Below are positions 7,720 through 15,774 of a stretch of DNA of 64,000 nucleotides, piece by piece. The notes under the pieces were generated by a model. That model saw only the letters and a list, made by a program, of their open reading frames with translations. It made no database searches and was not told the origin of the DNA. Each line of letters opens with the position of its first letter. Position 1 is the first letter of the stretch. The translations under genes were made by a program, and so were the position numbers. The DNA is from an uncultured Prevotellaceae bacterium (lineage in GTDB: Bacteria; Bacteroidota; Bacteroidia; Bacteroidales; Bacteroidaceae): NCBI GenBank assembly GCA_900318685.1, contig ONLL01000002.1, positions 115,451 through 179,450 of the forward strand. The letters are read 5' to 3'.

Positions 7720-9255
7720 ATGATGAAGATAAGGAATATCATTGCAGTTGCTGTCTTGCTGGCATCCTGCTCGGCAGAGAAGACCTATAAGATAGGTGTG
7801 TCGCAGTGTGCGTCAGGTCAGTGGCGCGAGAAGGTGAACCAGGAGATGATGGCCGCCCAGCACCTGTATGATGAAGATGCCCGGGTAAGCATCGTCTGTG
7901 CCTACGACGATACTGAGCGGCAGATACGCCAGATTGATTCGCTGGCCGACAGCGGTATCGACCTGCTGGTGGTAGCTCCCAATGAGGCGGCGCCAGTCTC
8001 TGAGGCTATTGCGAGGACTCGCCAGAAGGGCATCCCCGTCGTCTGTTTCGACCGCAAGGCCGAGACCGACGACTATACGGCCTTTATCGGAGGCAACAAC
8101 GTTTGGGCGGGGCAGACGGTGGCTGAATACGCCCTGGTGCAAGCCCGGCAGATGGGGAAGCCGAGGCCGGTAGTCATGGAAATCACCGCTACGATGGGCA
8201 CGTCGCCGGCCCGTGAGCGCCATGAGGGCTTTGCCCAGGTACTTTCAGGCAATGCTGCCGTGGAGTATGTGTGCATCAACAGCGACTGGTCGTCGGAGCA
8301 GGCCTACGCCATCACCCAGCGGCTGATAGCTGCCGACAGCCTGCCCGACATCCTGTTCTGCCACAACGACGGCATGACAACCGGCGTCTGGCGGGCACTC
8401 GAGGAGGCAGGGATGCAGCGACGTGTCATGCTGCTTGGCGTCGACGGCATGCCCGACGAAGGCATCAGCTACGTCCGGCAGGGCATGCTCGACGGCACCT
8501 ACGTCTATCCTACTCATGGCGAGGAGGTCGTCAGGTTGGCACTCGACATCCTGACCGGCCATGACTATGAGCGCGACAATTCCATGCGCGGACAGATGGT
8601 GACACCGGAGAATGTGGAGCTGGTCGAGCTGAACAGCCGCGAACTGATGAAGCAGAACCACGACCTCATCACCATCCACGACAAGCTGGAGGAGTCGCTG
8701 GTGCAATATGATACGCAGCACAAGATACTCCTGGGCAGCCTCGTGGCCATCGCACTGCTCATTGTGGCGGTCATGCTGGCCATACGTGCCTGGCTGCAGA
8801 CAAGGAGAACCATCCGCCAGCGGCAGACCATGAACGAGGAGCAGACGCTCTTCTATACCGACCCCAGCGCCCGCCGGCTGCACGACATCTTCGACAAGCC
8901 CGAGGACGACCTGCCTCCGCCACGCTCGCAGGACGTGCTCTTTGCCGAGCAGCTCAACGAAGCCATCCGCAAGCACATGTCGAATCCTAACCTGAAGATG
9001 GAGGAGCTGGGCGAGGAGCTGGGCCTGGGTCGCGTGCAGTTATATAGAAAGGTGAAAGCCATCACTGGCCAGACGCCTGTGGAGTTGCTGCGCCAGATGC
9101 GACTGCAGCGGGCCTACGCCCTGCTGGGCAGCACCACGAAGACGGTGGCGGAAATTGCCTTTGAGGTGGGATTCAACACGCCGGGCTACTTCTCGAAGTG
9201 TTTCAAGGAACAGTATGGAAAACTTCCCATGGAACTAAGGGAAACGAAAGACTAA
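7720..9255 (+). CDS. Membrane-bound regulator: periplasmic sugar-binding domain + TM + AraC domain, no kinase and no receiver
   Basis: 511 residues. After a signal sequence (VAVLLASCSAEK), residues ~25-320 form a type I periplasmic-binding-protein domain ('DLLVVAPNEAAPVSEAI', 'VVCFDRKAETDDYTAFIGG', 'LFCHNDGMTTGVWRALEEAG'). A TM helix lies at ~335-355, a linker at ~370-405, and an AraC DNA-binding domain at ~408-508 ('LGRVQLYRKVKAITGQTPVELL', 'VAEIAFEVGFNTPGYFSKCF'). Fructan HTCS regulators (BT1754 type) have the same sensor but contain kinase, ATPase and receiver domains between TM and AraC; all three are missing. The linker keeps a trace of the lost kinase (EEQTLFYTDPSARRL aligns with KEQKLFYTNASHQL of the regulator at 18611, with the phospho-His absent). 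It probably acts as a one-component, ToxR-like membrane activator of the adjacent SusC operon. Confidence 0.85.
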   Translation: MMKIRNIIAVAVLLASCSAEKTYKIGVSQCASGQWREKVNQEMMAAQHLYDEDARVSIVCAYDDTERQIRQIDSLADSGIDLLVVAPNEAAPVSEAIARTRQKGIPVVCFDRKAETDDYTAFIGGNNVWAGQTVAEYALVQARQMGKPRPVVMEITATMGTSPARERHEGFAQVLSGNAAVEYVCINSDWSSEQAYAITQRLIAADSLPDILFCHNDGMTTGVWRALEEAGMQRRVMLLGVDGMPDEGISYVRQGMLDGTYVYPTHGEEVVRLALDILTGHDYERDNSMRGQMVTPENVELVELNSRELMKQNHDLITIHDKLEESLVQYDTQHKILLGSLVAIALLIVAVMLAIRAWLQTRRTIRQRQTMNEEQTLFYTDPSARRLHDIFDKPEDDLPPPRSQDVLFAEQLNEAIRKHMSNPNLKMEELGEELGLGRVQLYRKVKAITGQTPVELLRQMRLQRAYALLGSTTKTVAEIAFEVGFNTPGYFSKCFKEQYGKLPMELRETKD

Positions 9256-9280
9256 ACGAAACAATCATTATAGTCAATAT

Positions 9281-9346
9281 TTGTTTCATGTATCATTTTT
9301 GATATATACAGAACGATATTTGATATGCTTTTGCGCCCTTGGGCAG
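9281..9346 (+). promoter_or_regulatory. Candidate operator region shared with the SusC gene at 20942
   Basis: 9281-9360 aligns without gaps to 20821-20900 with 62 of 80 bases identical, although the genes upstream differ. Conserved words are TGTATCAT (9289-9296; TGAATCAT in the other copy) and GAACGATA (9311-9318) followed by TGATA. TGTATCATT also occurs at 29265 before the GH32 gene. The forward word lies 58 bases before the -7 element in both SusC promoters. These are good candidates for sites of the AraC-domain regulators encoded next door. Confidence 0.5.
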
Positions 9347-9354
9347 TACTTTTG
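9347..9354 (+). promoter_or_regulatory. -7 promoter element (TACTTTTG) for the second SusC operon
   Basis: TACTTTTGCAGCAG is identical in the promoters at 9347 and 20887 and nearly so at 4669. Transcription would start about 7 bases downstream, giving a ~43-base leader before the ATG at 9404. Confidence 0.7.
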
Positions 9355-9403
9355 CAGCAGATTTCTATTAACAACAGTATTAACCAAAAAGCAAAGGCAA
9401 AAA

Positions 9404-12400
9404 ATGGAAAGAACAAAGAGATTGTTGCTGAGTTTCCTGACTCTGCTGCTCTGTACTACTATGTACGCGCAACAGGAGATCACGGGAACGGTGGTCGATG
9501 AGTTCGGCGACGGAGTCATCGGCGCAACCGTGAAGGAGAAAGGAACGGCCAATGGTGCCGCCACTGACTTCGACGGCAATTTCAAGATTAAGGTGAAAGA
9601 GGGTACCATGCTCGTCATCTCCTACATCGGATACCAGCCTCAGGAGGTACCGGCAACCAATGGGATGAAGGTGCAGCTCTCTACTGACGACCAACTGCTG
9701 CAGGAGGTTGTGGTCACGGGCTATACCACGCAGCGCAAGGCCGACCTGACGGGCGCCATCTCGACGGTGAGCGTCGACGAGATGGCCAAGCAGAACGAAA
9801 ACAACCCGATGAAAGCCCTGCAGGGCCGCGTGCCGGGCATGAACATCCAGGCCGACGGTAACCCCTCGGGTGCTGCTACGGTGCGTATTCGTGGTGTGGG
9901 AACGCTGAACGACAACGACCCGCTCTACATCATCGACGGCGTGCCCACGAAGGCTGGCATGCATGAACTGAACGGTAACGACATCGAGAGCATCCAGGTG
10001 CTGAAGGATGCCGCCTCGGCCAGTATCTACGGTTCGCGTGCTGCCAACGGTGTGATCATCATCACTACGAAGAAGGGTAAGGACGGGAAGGTGAAGGTGA
10101 ACTTCGACGGAAGCGTTGCCACCTCTTTCTATACGAATAAGATCGAGACGATGAACGCCAGCGAATGGGGCCGTGCCTACTGGCAGGCCTGCGTGAACGA
10201 CGGCATCAACCCCTCGAACAACAACCTGGGCTACAACTACGACTGGGGCTATGATGCCAAGGGCAACCCTGTGCTGAACAAGATGACGATGAATATGTTC
10301 CTCGACGAGAATGCCTCTGTGCGTGCCGGCGATACCGACTGGTTTAAGGAGATCACGCGTACAGGTGTGGTGCAGCAGTACAACCTCTCAGTCAGTAATG
10401 GCTCGGAGAAGGGCAACTCGTTCTTCAGCATCGGCTATTACGGCAATCAGGGCACGATCAAGGAGAGCAGTTTCAGCCGTCTCTCGGCCCGTGCCAATGC
10501 CGACTACAAGCTTTTCGACGGCAAGGTGGTCATCGGCGAGAACTTCACGATGAACCGCACGATGGGCGTTGACGCTCCCGGCGGCGTGCTGGAGCATGCG
10601 CTGGAGTTCAACCCCAACTTCCCCATCTATGCTGAGAACAGCAAGTACGCCCAGGCTCTCGGTGCCTATTCTGAGCGCGAGAATCCGCTGAGCATGATCG
10701 ACAATGCGAAGGAGAATGAATATACTCAGTGGCGCTCGTTCGGCGACGTTCACCTGAGCATCACGCCGTTCACTAACTTCATGGTTCGCACTACCATCGG
10801 TATGGACTACACTCAAAAGGAGCAGCGATTCTTCACATTCCCCATCGCCAACGGTAAGGTGATGCGCATCGACTCTGCCGTCGAGGGCAAGCAGGAGCAC
10901 ACCATGCGCTGGATGTGGAACGCCATTGCCACCTACAACCTGGAGATAGGCCGCCATCGTGGCGATGCCATGATCGGTACTGAGGTGAACCGCATGGACT
11001 ATAAGATGAACTCGGCAAAGCGCTATGACCTGGCCATCCTGAACACCGACTATATGTGGCCCAGTGCAGGTGCTGGCCGACAGTTGGCCGAAGGCTTCGG
11101 CGAGGGCTTCAGCCTTGTGTCTTTCTTTGGTAAGGTGAACTACACCTTCGACGAGAAGTACCTCGCTTCGGTCACCCTTCGTCGTGACGGCTCCAGCCGT
11201 TTCGGTTCGAACAACCAGTATGGTACGTTCCCCTCGGTCTCGGCCGGTTGGCGCATCAGCGAGGAGAAGTTCATGGAGGGCACCAAGGGATGGCTCGACA
11301 ACCTGAAACTGCGCTACTCCTGGGGACAGACCGGTAACCAGGAAATCTCTAACACTGCCCGCTATACTCTGTACAAGTCGGTCGTCTCCACTGGTCTTTG
11401 GGGCAGTGGTCAGGCAGGCTCCTCGTACGACATTGCCGGCAAGAACGGCGGTTACGACCTGGACAACGGCTATGTGCGCAATCAGCGCGGAAACAATGAC
11501 ATCAAGTGGGAGACCACTACCCAGCATAACATCGGTCTGGACTTCGCCCTCATCGGCAACGAGGTCTACGGCTCGTTTGACTGGTTCAACAAGAAGACCA
11601 CCGACATCCTGCTCTTCATGGAAGGCATTGCCGCCATGGGTGAGGGAGCCGGTCAGTGGATCAACGCCGGAGAGGTGAAGAACAACGGTTGGGAGCTGAC
11701 CGTAGGCTATCGTCACCGTCTTCAGAACGACTTCTCGTGGGACATCAGCGGAAACGTCAGCAAATATGTGAACGAGATTACTAAGCTGCCTGAGACAGTG
11801 GCCGCCAACGGCAAGTACGGCGGCAACGGCGTGAAGAGCGTCGTGGGACACCCCATGTTCTCGCAGGTGGGCTACATCTACGACGGCATTTTCAAGAGCC
11901 AGGAAGAGATCGACAACCATGCCATACAGGAGGGCGCAGGACTTGGACGCATACGCTACAAGGACCTGAACGGCGACGGTCGTATCACGGAGGAAGACCA
12001 GGACTGGATCTACGACCCGACGCCCGACTTTACCTGGGGTCTGAACATCTACCTGCAGTACAAGGACTGGGACCTGACCATGTTCTGGCAGGGCGTGCAA
12101 GGAGTGGACGTCGACTGCCGGGGCTATAAGTCGCAGACCGACTTCTGGGCCAACTCGGCCATCAACGTGCCTTATCTGAACAAGGGCGTCCGTGCCCTCG
12201 ATGCATGGAGCACTGCCAACACGGGCAGCGACATTCCGGCACTGACCACAAGTGACACCAACAACGAAGGCCGCGTGTCGTCCTACTACATTGAAAATGG
12301 CAGCTACGTGAAGCTGAGAACCATCCAGGTGGGCTATAACATGCCCAAGAGCTTCACCGACAAGCTCCATCTGGACCGTGTGCGCTTCTATGCCTCAGCT

Positions 12401-12514
12401 CAGAACCTGCTCACGATCAAGAGCAGCAAGTTCACAGGCGCCGATCCCGAGAACCCCGGGTTCAACTATCCTATCCCTCTGAATCTTACATTTGGACTCA
12501 ACGTTTCTTTTTAA
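9404..12514 (+). CDS. SusC-like TonB-dependent transporter (set 2)
   Basis: 1036 residues from the ATG at 9404, chosen because it begins the signal peptide MERTKRLLLSFLTLLLCTTMYAQ. A longer frame starting at 9281 would run through the promoter. Domain order: carboxypeptidase-regulatory-like domain (~24-100, 'GTVVDEFGDGVIGATVKEKG'), TonB plug ('VVVTGYTTQRKADLTGA', 'VRIRGVGTLNDNDPLYIIDG', 'SIYGSRAANGVIIITTKKG'), then the barrel ending NVSF. It moves oligosaccharides, probably fructan-derived, through the outer membrane with SusD (12572). The first ~185 bases of leader and gene are almost identical to those of the SusC at 20942, while the rest of the two proteins diverges strongly. First gene of a five-gene operon. 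Confidence 0.95.
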   Translation: MERTKRLLLSFLTLLLCTTMYAQQEITGTVVDEFGDGVIGATVKEKGTANGAATDFDGNFKIKVKEGTMLVISYIGYQPQEVPATNGMKVQLSTDDQLLQEVVVTGYTTQRKADLTGAISTVSVDEMAKQNENNPMKALQGRVPGMNIQADGNPSGAATVRIRGVGTLNDNDPLYIIDGVPTKAGMHELNGNDIESIQVLKDAASASIYGSRAANGVIIITTKKGKDGKVKVNFDGSVATSFYTNKIETMNASEWGRAYWQACVNDGINPSNNNLGYNYDWGYDAKGNPVLNKMTMNMFLDENASVRAGDTDWFKEITRTGVVQQYNLSVSNGSEKGNSFFSIGYYGNQGTIKESSFSRLSARANADYKLFDGKVVIGENFTMNRTMGVDAPGGVLEHALEFNPNFPIYAENSKYAQALGAYSERENPLSMIDNAKENEYTQWRSFGDVHLSITPFTNFMVRTTIGMDYTQKEQRFFTFPIANGKVMRIDSAVEGKQEHTMRWMWNAIATYNLEIGRHRGDAMIGTEVNRMDYKMNSAKRYDLAILNTDYMWPSAGAGRQLAEGFGEGFSLVSFFGKVNYTFDEKYLASVTLRRDGSSRFGSNNQYGTFPSVSAGWRISEEKFMEGTKGWLDNLKLRYSWGQTGNQEISNTARYTLYKSVVSTGLWGSGQAGSSYDIAGKNGGYDLDNGYVRNQRGNNDIKWETTTQHNIGLDFALIGNEVYGSFDWFNKKTTDILLFMEGIAAMGEGAGQWINAGEVKNNGWELTVGYRHRLQNDFSWDISGNVSKYVNEITKLPETVAANGKYGGNGVKSVVGHPMFSQVGYIYDGIFKSQEEIDNHAIQEGAGLGRIRYKDLNGDGRITEEDQDWIYDPTPDFTWGLNIYLQYKDWDLTMFWQGVQGVDVDCRGYKSQTDFWANSAINVPYLNKGVRALDAWSTANTGSDIPALTTSDTNNEGRVSSYYIENGSYVKLRTIQVGYNMPKSFTDKLHLDRVRFYASAQNLLTIKSSKFTGADPENPGFNYPIPLNLTFGLNVSF

Positions 12515-12610
12515 AATTGAAAAATTAAAAAGTTAAAACATTAAGGACAAGAAACTAAAAAGGAATGTATTATGAAACGGAATATTTTAATTTTTTCATT
12601 TTTTGATTTT
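12513..12610 (+). repeat. Inverted repeat (30-base arms) joining the susC-susD spacer to the SusD signal-peptide DNA
   Basis: 12513-12542, starting in the SusC stop codon, is the inverse of 12581-12610 inside the SusD signal peptide. 25 of 30 positions are Watson-Crick pairs and three more are G-U in RNA. The 38-base loop displays the AAAAGGAA ribosome-binding-like stretch and the ATG at 12572. The A/T-rich in-gene arm encodes the hydrophobic core of the signal peptide (ILIFSFFDFLI). Confidence 0.75.
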
Positions 12611-14311
12611 CTGATTCTGCTCTGCAGTTGCTCCGATTTCCTGGAGGAGCAGGTGCCGCAGGCCACGCTGACTCAGGATGAGGTGAAGAACCCTGAGTAT
12701 ATCGACAACGTGCTGATTTCGGCATACGCCGGACTGGTGAGCATCGAGGATATGAACGCCTCGTTCTCGCTCTGGAACTACGACACCCGTTCGGACGATG
12801 CCTACGTGGGCGGCTCGGACTTCTCGGACGGAGAGCCTTTCCACCGCCTGGAGAAGAGCACTGGCGTGATGACTACTGACTGGCCATTCAGCTCTATCTG
12901 GACACGTTTCTACAACTACCTGTCACGCGTCAGCCTGTCACTCGACATCCTGGCCAGTGCCGATCAGGAGAATGCTACCATCCGCCAGCGCACTGCCGAG
13001 ATGAAATTCCTGCGTGCCTACGGACACTTCCAGCTGAAGCGCCTGTTCAAGAAGATTCCTTTCGTGAACAAGCTCAACATGGAGGAAGAGGACTACAACA
13101 ACCTCTCGAACACCGAATACACCAACGACGAAGGCTGGCAGCAGATTATCAACGACCTGGAGGACGCCTACGCAGTGCTTCCGGTTACACAGGCTGATAA
13201 GGGCCGCCCCACCAAGGCCGCTTGCGCTGCATTCCTGGCTAAGGTCTACCTCTACAAGGCTTACCATCAGGACGATGCCAACAGCAATCAGGTGACAAGC
13301 ATCAGTGAGGCCGACCTGCAGAAGGTGGTGGATTATACCGCCCCTTCCATCTACAACGGCTACGGACTGGAGAGCGACCTGCACAACAACTTCCGTCCTG
13401 AGGAGCAGTATGAGAATGGGAAGGAGAGCCTATGGGCAATCCAGTATTCCAGGAACGACGGAACGGTATATGGCAACCTGAATTTCTCAAACCGACTGAT
13501 TGTGCCCTGTATTCCTAAGGTGCACGACTCCGGCTGTGACTTCTACAAGCCTTCTCACAACCTCGTCAGCGCTTATCGCACCAATAGCGACGGTCTGCCT
13601 ATGCTCGACGACTTTGCTGATGTTGAGTACACCGTGGGTAGCAGTCAGACTGTGGATCCCCGCCTGTTTGTGACCGTAGGCGTGCCCGGCACTCCCTATA
13701 TGTTCAATCCCAACTTTATGATTAGCGAGAGCAATGCCTGGAGCCGTTCGGGCGGTACCTTCGGCTACTTCGTGTCGCTGAAGCAGAATGTCGACCCGGC
13801 GCTCACCGACAGCTACCTCTATCTGTGCGACTCACAGTGGGCAAGCTCGATGAACCGCATCGTGTTCCGCTATGCTGATGTGTTGCTCATGCGTGCCGAG
13901 GCTCTGGCTCAGCTGGGGCAGACCTCAGAGGCCATTGCACTGGTGAACACGGTTCGTGAGCGCGCTGCCAACATGGCTGCCAATAGCGTTGTCTCAAACT
14001 ATCCTAATAAATATGGTGTGCGCTATGCAGTGGGCAAGTACAACGGATCATACTCTAAGGATCAGGCCATGAAGATCATCAAGATGGAACGCCGTCTGGA
14101 GCTGGCCATGGAGAGTGAGCGATTCTTCGACCTGGTGCGCTGGGGCGATGCCGCCACCGTGCTGAACAAGTACTACACCAGCGAGAGTGATAAGATGAAC
14201 TTCCTGAGCGGATCGCAGTTCACGGTCAATAAGAACGAGTACCTTCCTGTCCCCTGGGAGCAGATGGCAGCATCTAACGGACACTACACCCAGAACTGCG
14301 GACAGTGGTAA
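12572..14311 (+). CDS. SusD/RagB-family surface glycan-binding lipoprotein (set 2)
   Basis: 579 residues. The signal peptide MKRNILIFSFFDFLILLCSCSD ends in a lipobox Cys. SusD helical repeats follow ('RQRTAEMKFLRAYGHFQLKR') and then the C-terminal signature 'RRLELAMESERFFDLVRWG' near residue 510. It pairs with the SusC at 9404. Its signal-peptide DNA is extremely A/T-rich and is the inverted copy of the upstream spacer, so translation may depend on an RNA hairpin. This could help set the SusC:SusD ratio, but that is inference. The next gene begins 34 bases downstream. Confidence 0.95.
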   Translation: MKRNILIFSFFDFLILLCSCSDFLEEQVPQATLTQDEVKNPEYIDNVLISAYAGLVSIEDMNASFSLWNYDTRSDDAYVGGSDFSDGEPFHRLEKSTGVMTTDWPFSSIWTRFYNYLSRVSLSLDILASADQENATIRQRTAEMKFLRAYGHFQLKRLFKKIPFVNKLNMEEEDYNNLSNTEYTNDEGWQQIINDLEDAYAVLPVTQADKGRPTKAACAAFLAKVYLYKAYHQDDANSNQVTSISEADLQKVVDYTAPSIYNGYGLESDLHNNFRPEEQYENGKESLWAIQYSRNDGTVYGNLNFSNRLIVPCIPKVHDSGCDFYKPSHNLVSAYRTNSDGLPMLDDFADVEYTVGSSQTVDPRLFVTVGVPGTPYMFNPNFMISESNAWSRSGGTFGYFVSLKQNVDPALTDSYLYLCDSQWASSMNRIVFRYADVLLMRAEALAQLGQTSEAIALVNTVRERAANMAANSVVSNYPNKYGVRYAVGKYNGSYSKDQAMKIIKMERRLELAMESERFFDLVRWGDAATVLNKYYTSESDKMNFLSGSQFTVNKNEYLPVPWEQMAASNGHYTQNCGQW

Positions 14312-14318
14312 GCCTATA

Positions 14319-14408
14319 CAATAAACGTGAAACAGTAAAAACAAAATGGACAACAATATGAAAAAGAACATAATCCACACAATAACGGTTATTTGTTATT
14401 GTTTATTG
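14319..14408 (+). repeat. Short inverted repeat bracketing the DUF4960 start (CAATAAAC/GTTTATTG)
   Basis: CAATAAAC at 14319-14326 in the spacer pairs perfectly with GTTTATTG at 14401-14408 in the signal-peptide region. This is the same repeat family as at 2393-2499 but a shorter stem, with the start codon again in the loop. Confidence 0.4.
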
Positions 14409-15761
14409 GTTATTGTCTTCACTGCCTGCAGCGATGATCACACGGGCAGCATCGACGTGAGCGGCTCCTGCCTCGTGGAGAAATTTGTCCTGAACGGGCA
14501 GTACGAAGGACAGATCAACACCGAGAAGCGACTGGTAAAAGTGAAAGTACCCGTCGACTTCAACCAGAAGAGCAATATGGAGATAACCAGCCTGGCAGTA
14601 TCGGCCGGTGCTGAGGCAAACATGAAGGTGGGCGACCATGTCAATTTTGATGGCGACCGCACGCTGCACATCTCTAACGGCGACCTCGTGATGGACTATC
14701 AGGTGAGCGTACGCAATGACGAGGCCCTGATGTCGCTCTTCATCCTTGAGGGCGTGAAGGGTGCCATCAACCAGCAGGATAAGACTGTCAACGTGAGTGT
14801 GATGGCCAACAGTGGCATCGACCTCACAAACGCCACATTCGAGGTGGAGTGCTCGGAGGATGCTACCTGCAGTCCCGCCAGCGGTACGAAAGGTAACTTT
14901 ACGGAGCCTTTCCAGATTACGCTAAATGACAACACGGCCACAACGGTATATACAGTCTACGTAACGCTGATTTCTAACCCCGTAGCCATCTTCGTGGGCG
15001 ATGCAGAGAATATAGAGCAGCTGAACGACGAGGAGAAAGCAGCAGCCAAGTGGTTCACCGGCAACATTGAGGGTAGCGCTTACTCTTCATGGGATATGAT
15101 TGCCAGCGGCAGCATGTCACTCGATGAGTGCAAACTCATATTCTTCCACCGCCATAGCCCTGCATACGGTAACTATAATGGATTTGCCGAGGCAGCAACA
15201 GGTGCCATGGCAGCACTGCCTAAGATGAAGGAATTCTGGAAGAACGGTGGCGCATTCGTACTGGGCCGCTCGGCTGTGAACTACGCCAATGCATTGGGTG
15301 CCATGCCTGTAGATGTGTTCCCCAACAACTGCTGGGGCGGCGGTGGCGGCGAGGGCTCCGACCTGATGGGCGATGATCCATGGCACTTCTTCGCTTACGA
15401 TATCAACCACCCGCTTTGGAAGAACATGAAGACCTATCCCGGCGCTCCTGACGATGCCGTTTACACACTTGACAATGGTTACACCATCTGTAACACCACA
15501 TCGCAGTTTGCACTCTGGGCTCCTTATGGTGGAGTTGAGGACTTCAACAACATCACTGGCAACCGTGGTCTGGCTCATGGCGGCGATGGCGCTATCGTGG
15601 TCTGGGAGCTGAAGGCCGCTGACGGCAACTATGGAAAGGGTGGTATCATCTGCTTCGGATCGGGACTCTTCGACTGGAACTCGCCTACCTCATACACGTC
15701 GAACTACCACGACAATATGGGTCAGATTATGCTCAACGCATTCGATTACCTAACAAAATAA
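14346..15761 (+). CDS. Surface lipoprotein with C-terminal DUF4960-type domain, probable fructan binder
   Basis: 471 residues. A lipoprotein signal peptide (CYCLLVIVFTACSDD) is followed by two Ig-like repeats (residues ~35-215, 'DYQVSVRNDEALMSLFILEG') and a DUF4960-like domain (~218-471, 'VAIFVGDAENIEQLNDEEKAAAKWF', 'CWGGGGGEGSDLMGDDPW'). An in-frame ATG at 14358 matches the start of the paralogue at 2433 (MKKN) and may be the true start, removing four residues. The position after SusD is typical for surface glycan-binding proteins of fructan loci. The following GH32-like lipoprotein starts 13 bases later, so the two are likely co-translated. Binding specificity is not visible in the sequence. 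Confidence 0.75.
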   Translation: MDNNMKKNIIHTITVICYCLLVIVFTACSDDHTGSIDVSGSCLVEKFVLNGQYEGQINTEKRLVKVKVPVDFNQKSNMEITSLAVSAGAEANMKVGDHVNFDGDRTLHISNGDLVMDYQVSVRNDEALMSLFILEGVKGAINQQDKTVNVSVMANSGIDLTNATFEVECSEDATCSPASGTKGNFTEPFQITLNDNTATTVYTVYVTLISNPVAIFVGDAENIEQLNDEEKAAAKWFTGNIEGSAYSSWDMIASGSMSLDECKLIFFHRHSPAYGNYNGFAEAATGAMAALPKMKEFWKNGGAFVLGRSAVNYANALGAMPVDVFPNNCWGGGGGEGSDLMGDDPWHFFAYDINHPLWKNMKTYPGAPDDAVYTLDNGYTICNTTSQFALWAPYGGVEDFNNITGNRGLAHGGDGAIVVWELKAADGNYGKGGIICFGSGLFDWNSPTSYTSNYHDNMGQIMLNAFDYLTK

Positions 15762-15774
15762 ATAAAAGAAAGTT

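Noticed and set aside
9281-9403. Longer N-terminus for the second SusC gene
   Set aside because: These codons cover the -7 promoter element and operator; the signal peptide starts at 9404 exactly as in the paralogue at 20942.
10388-12370. 660-codon open frame on the minus strand opposite the SusC gene
   Set aside because: It mirrors a clear SusC gene, has Val/His/Ala-rich low-information protein, and such antisense frames are common opposite GC-rich genes.
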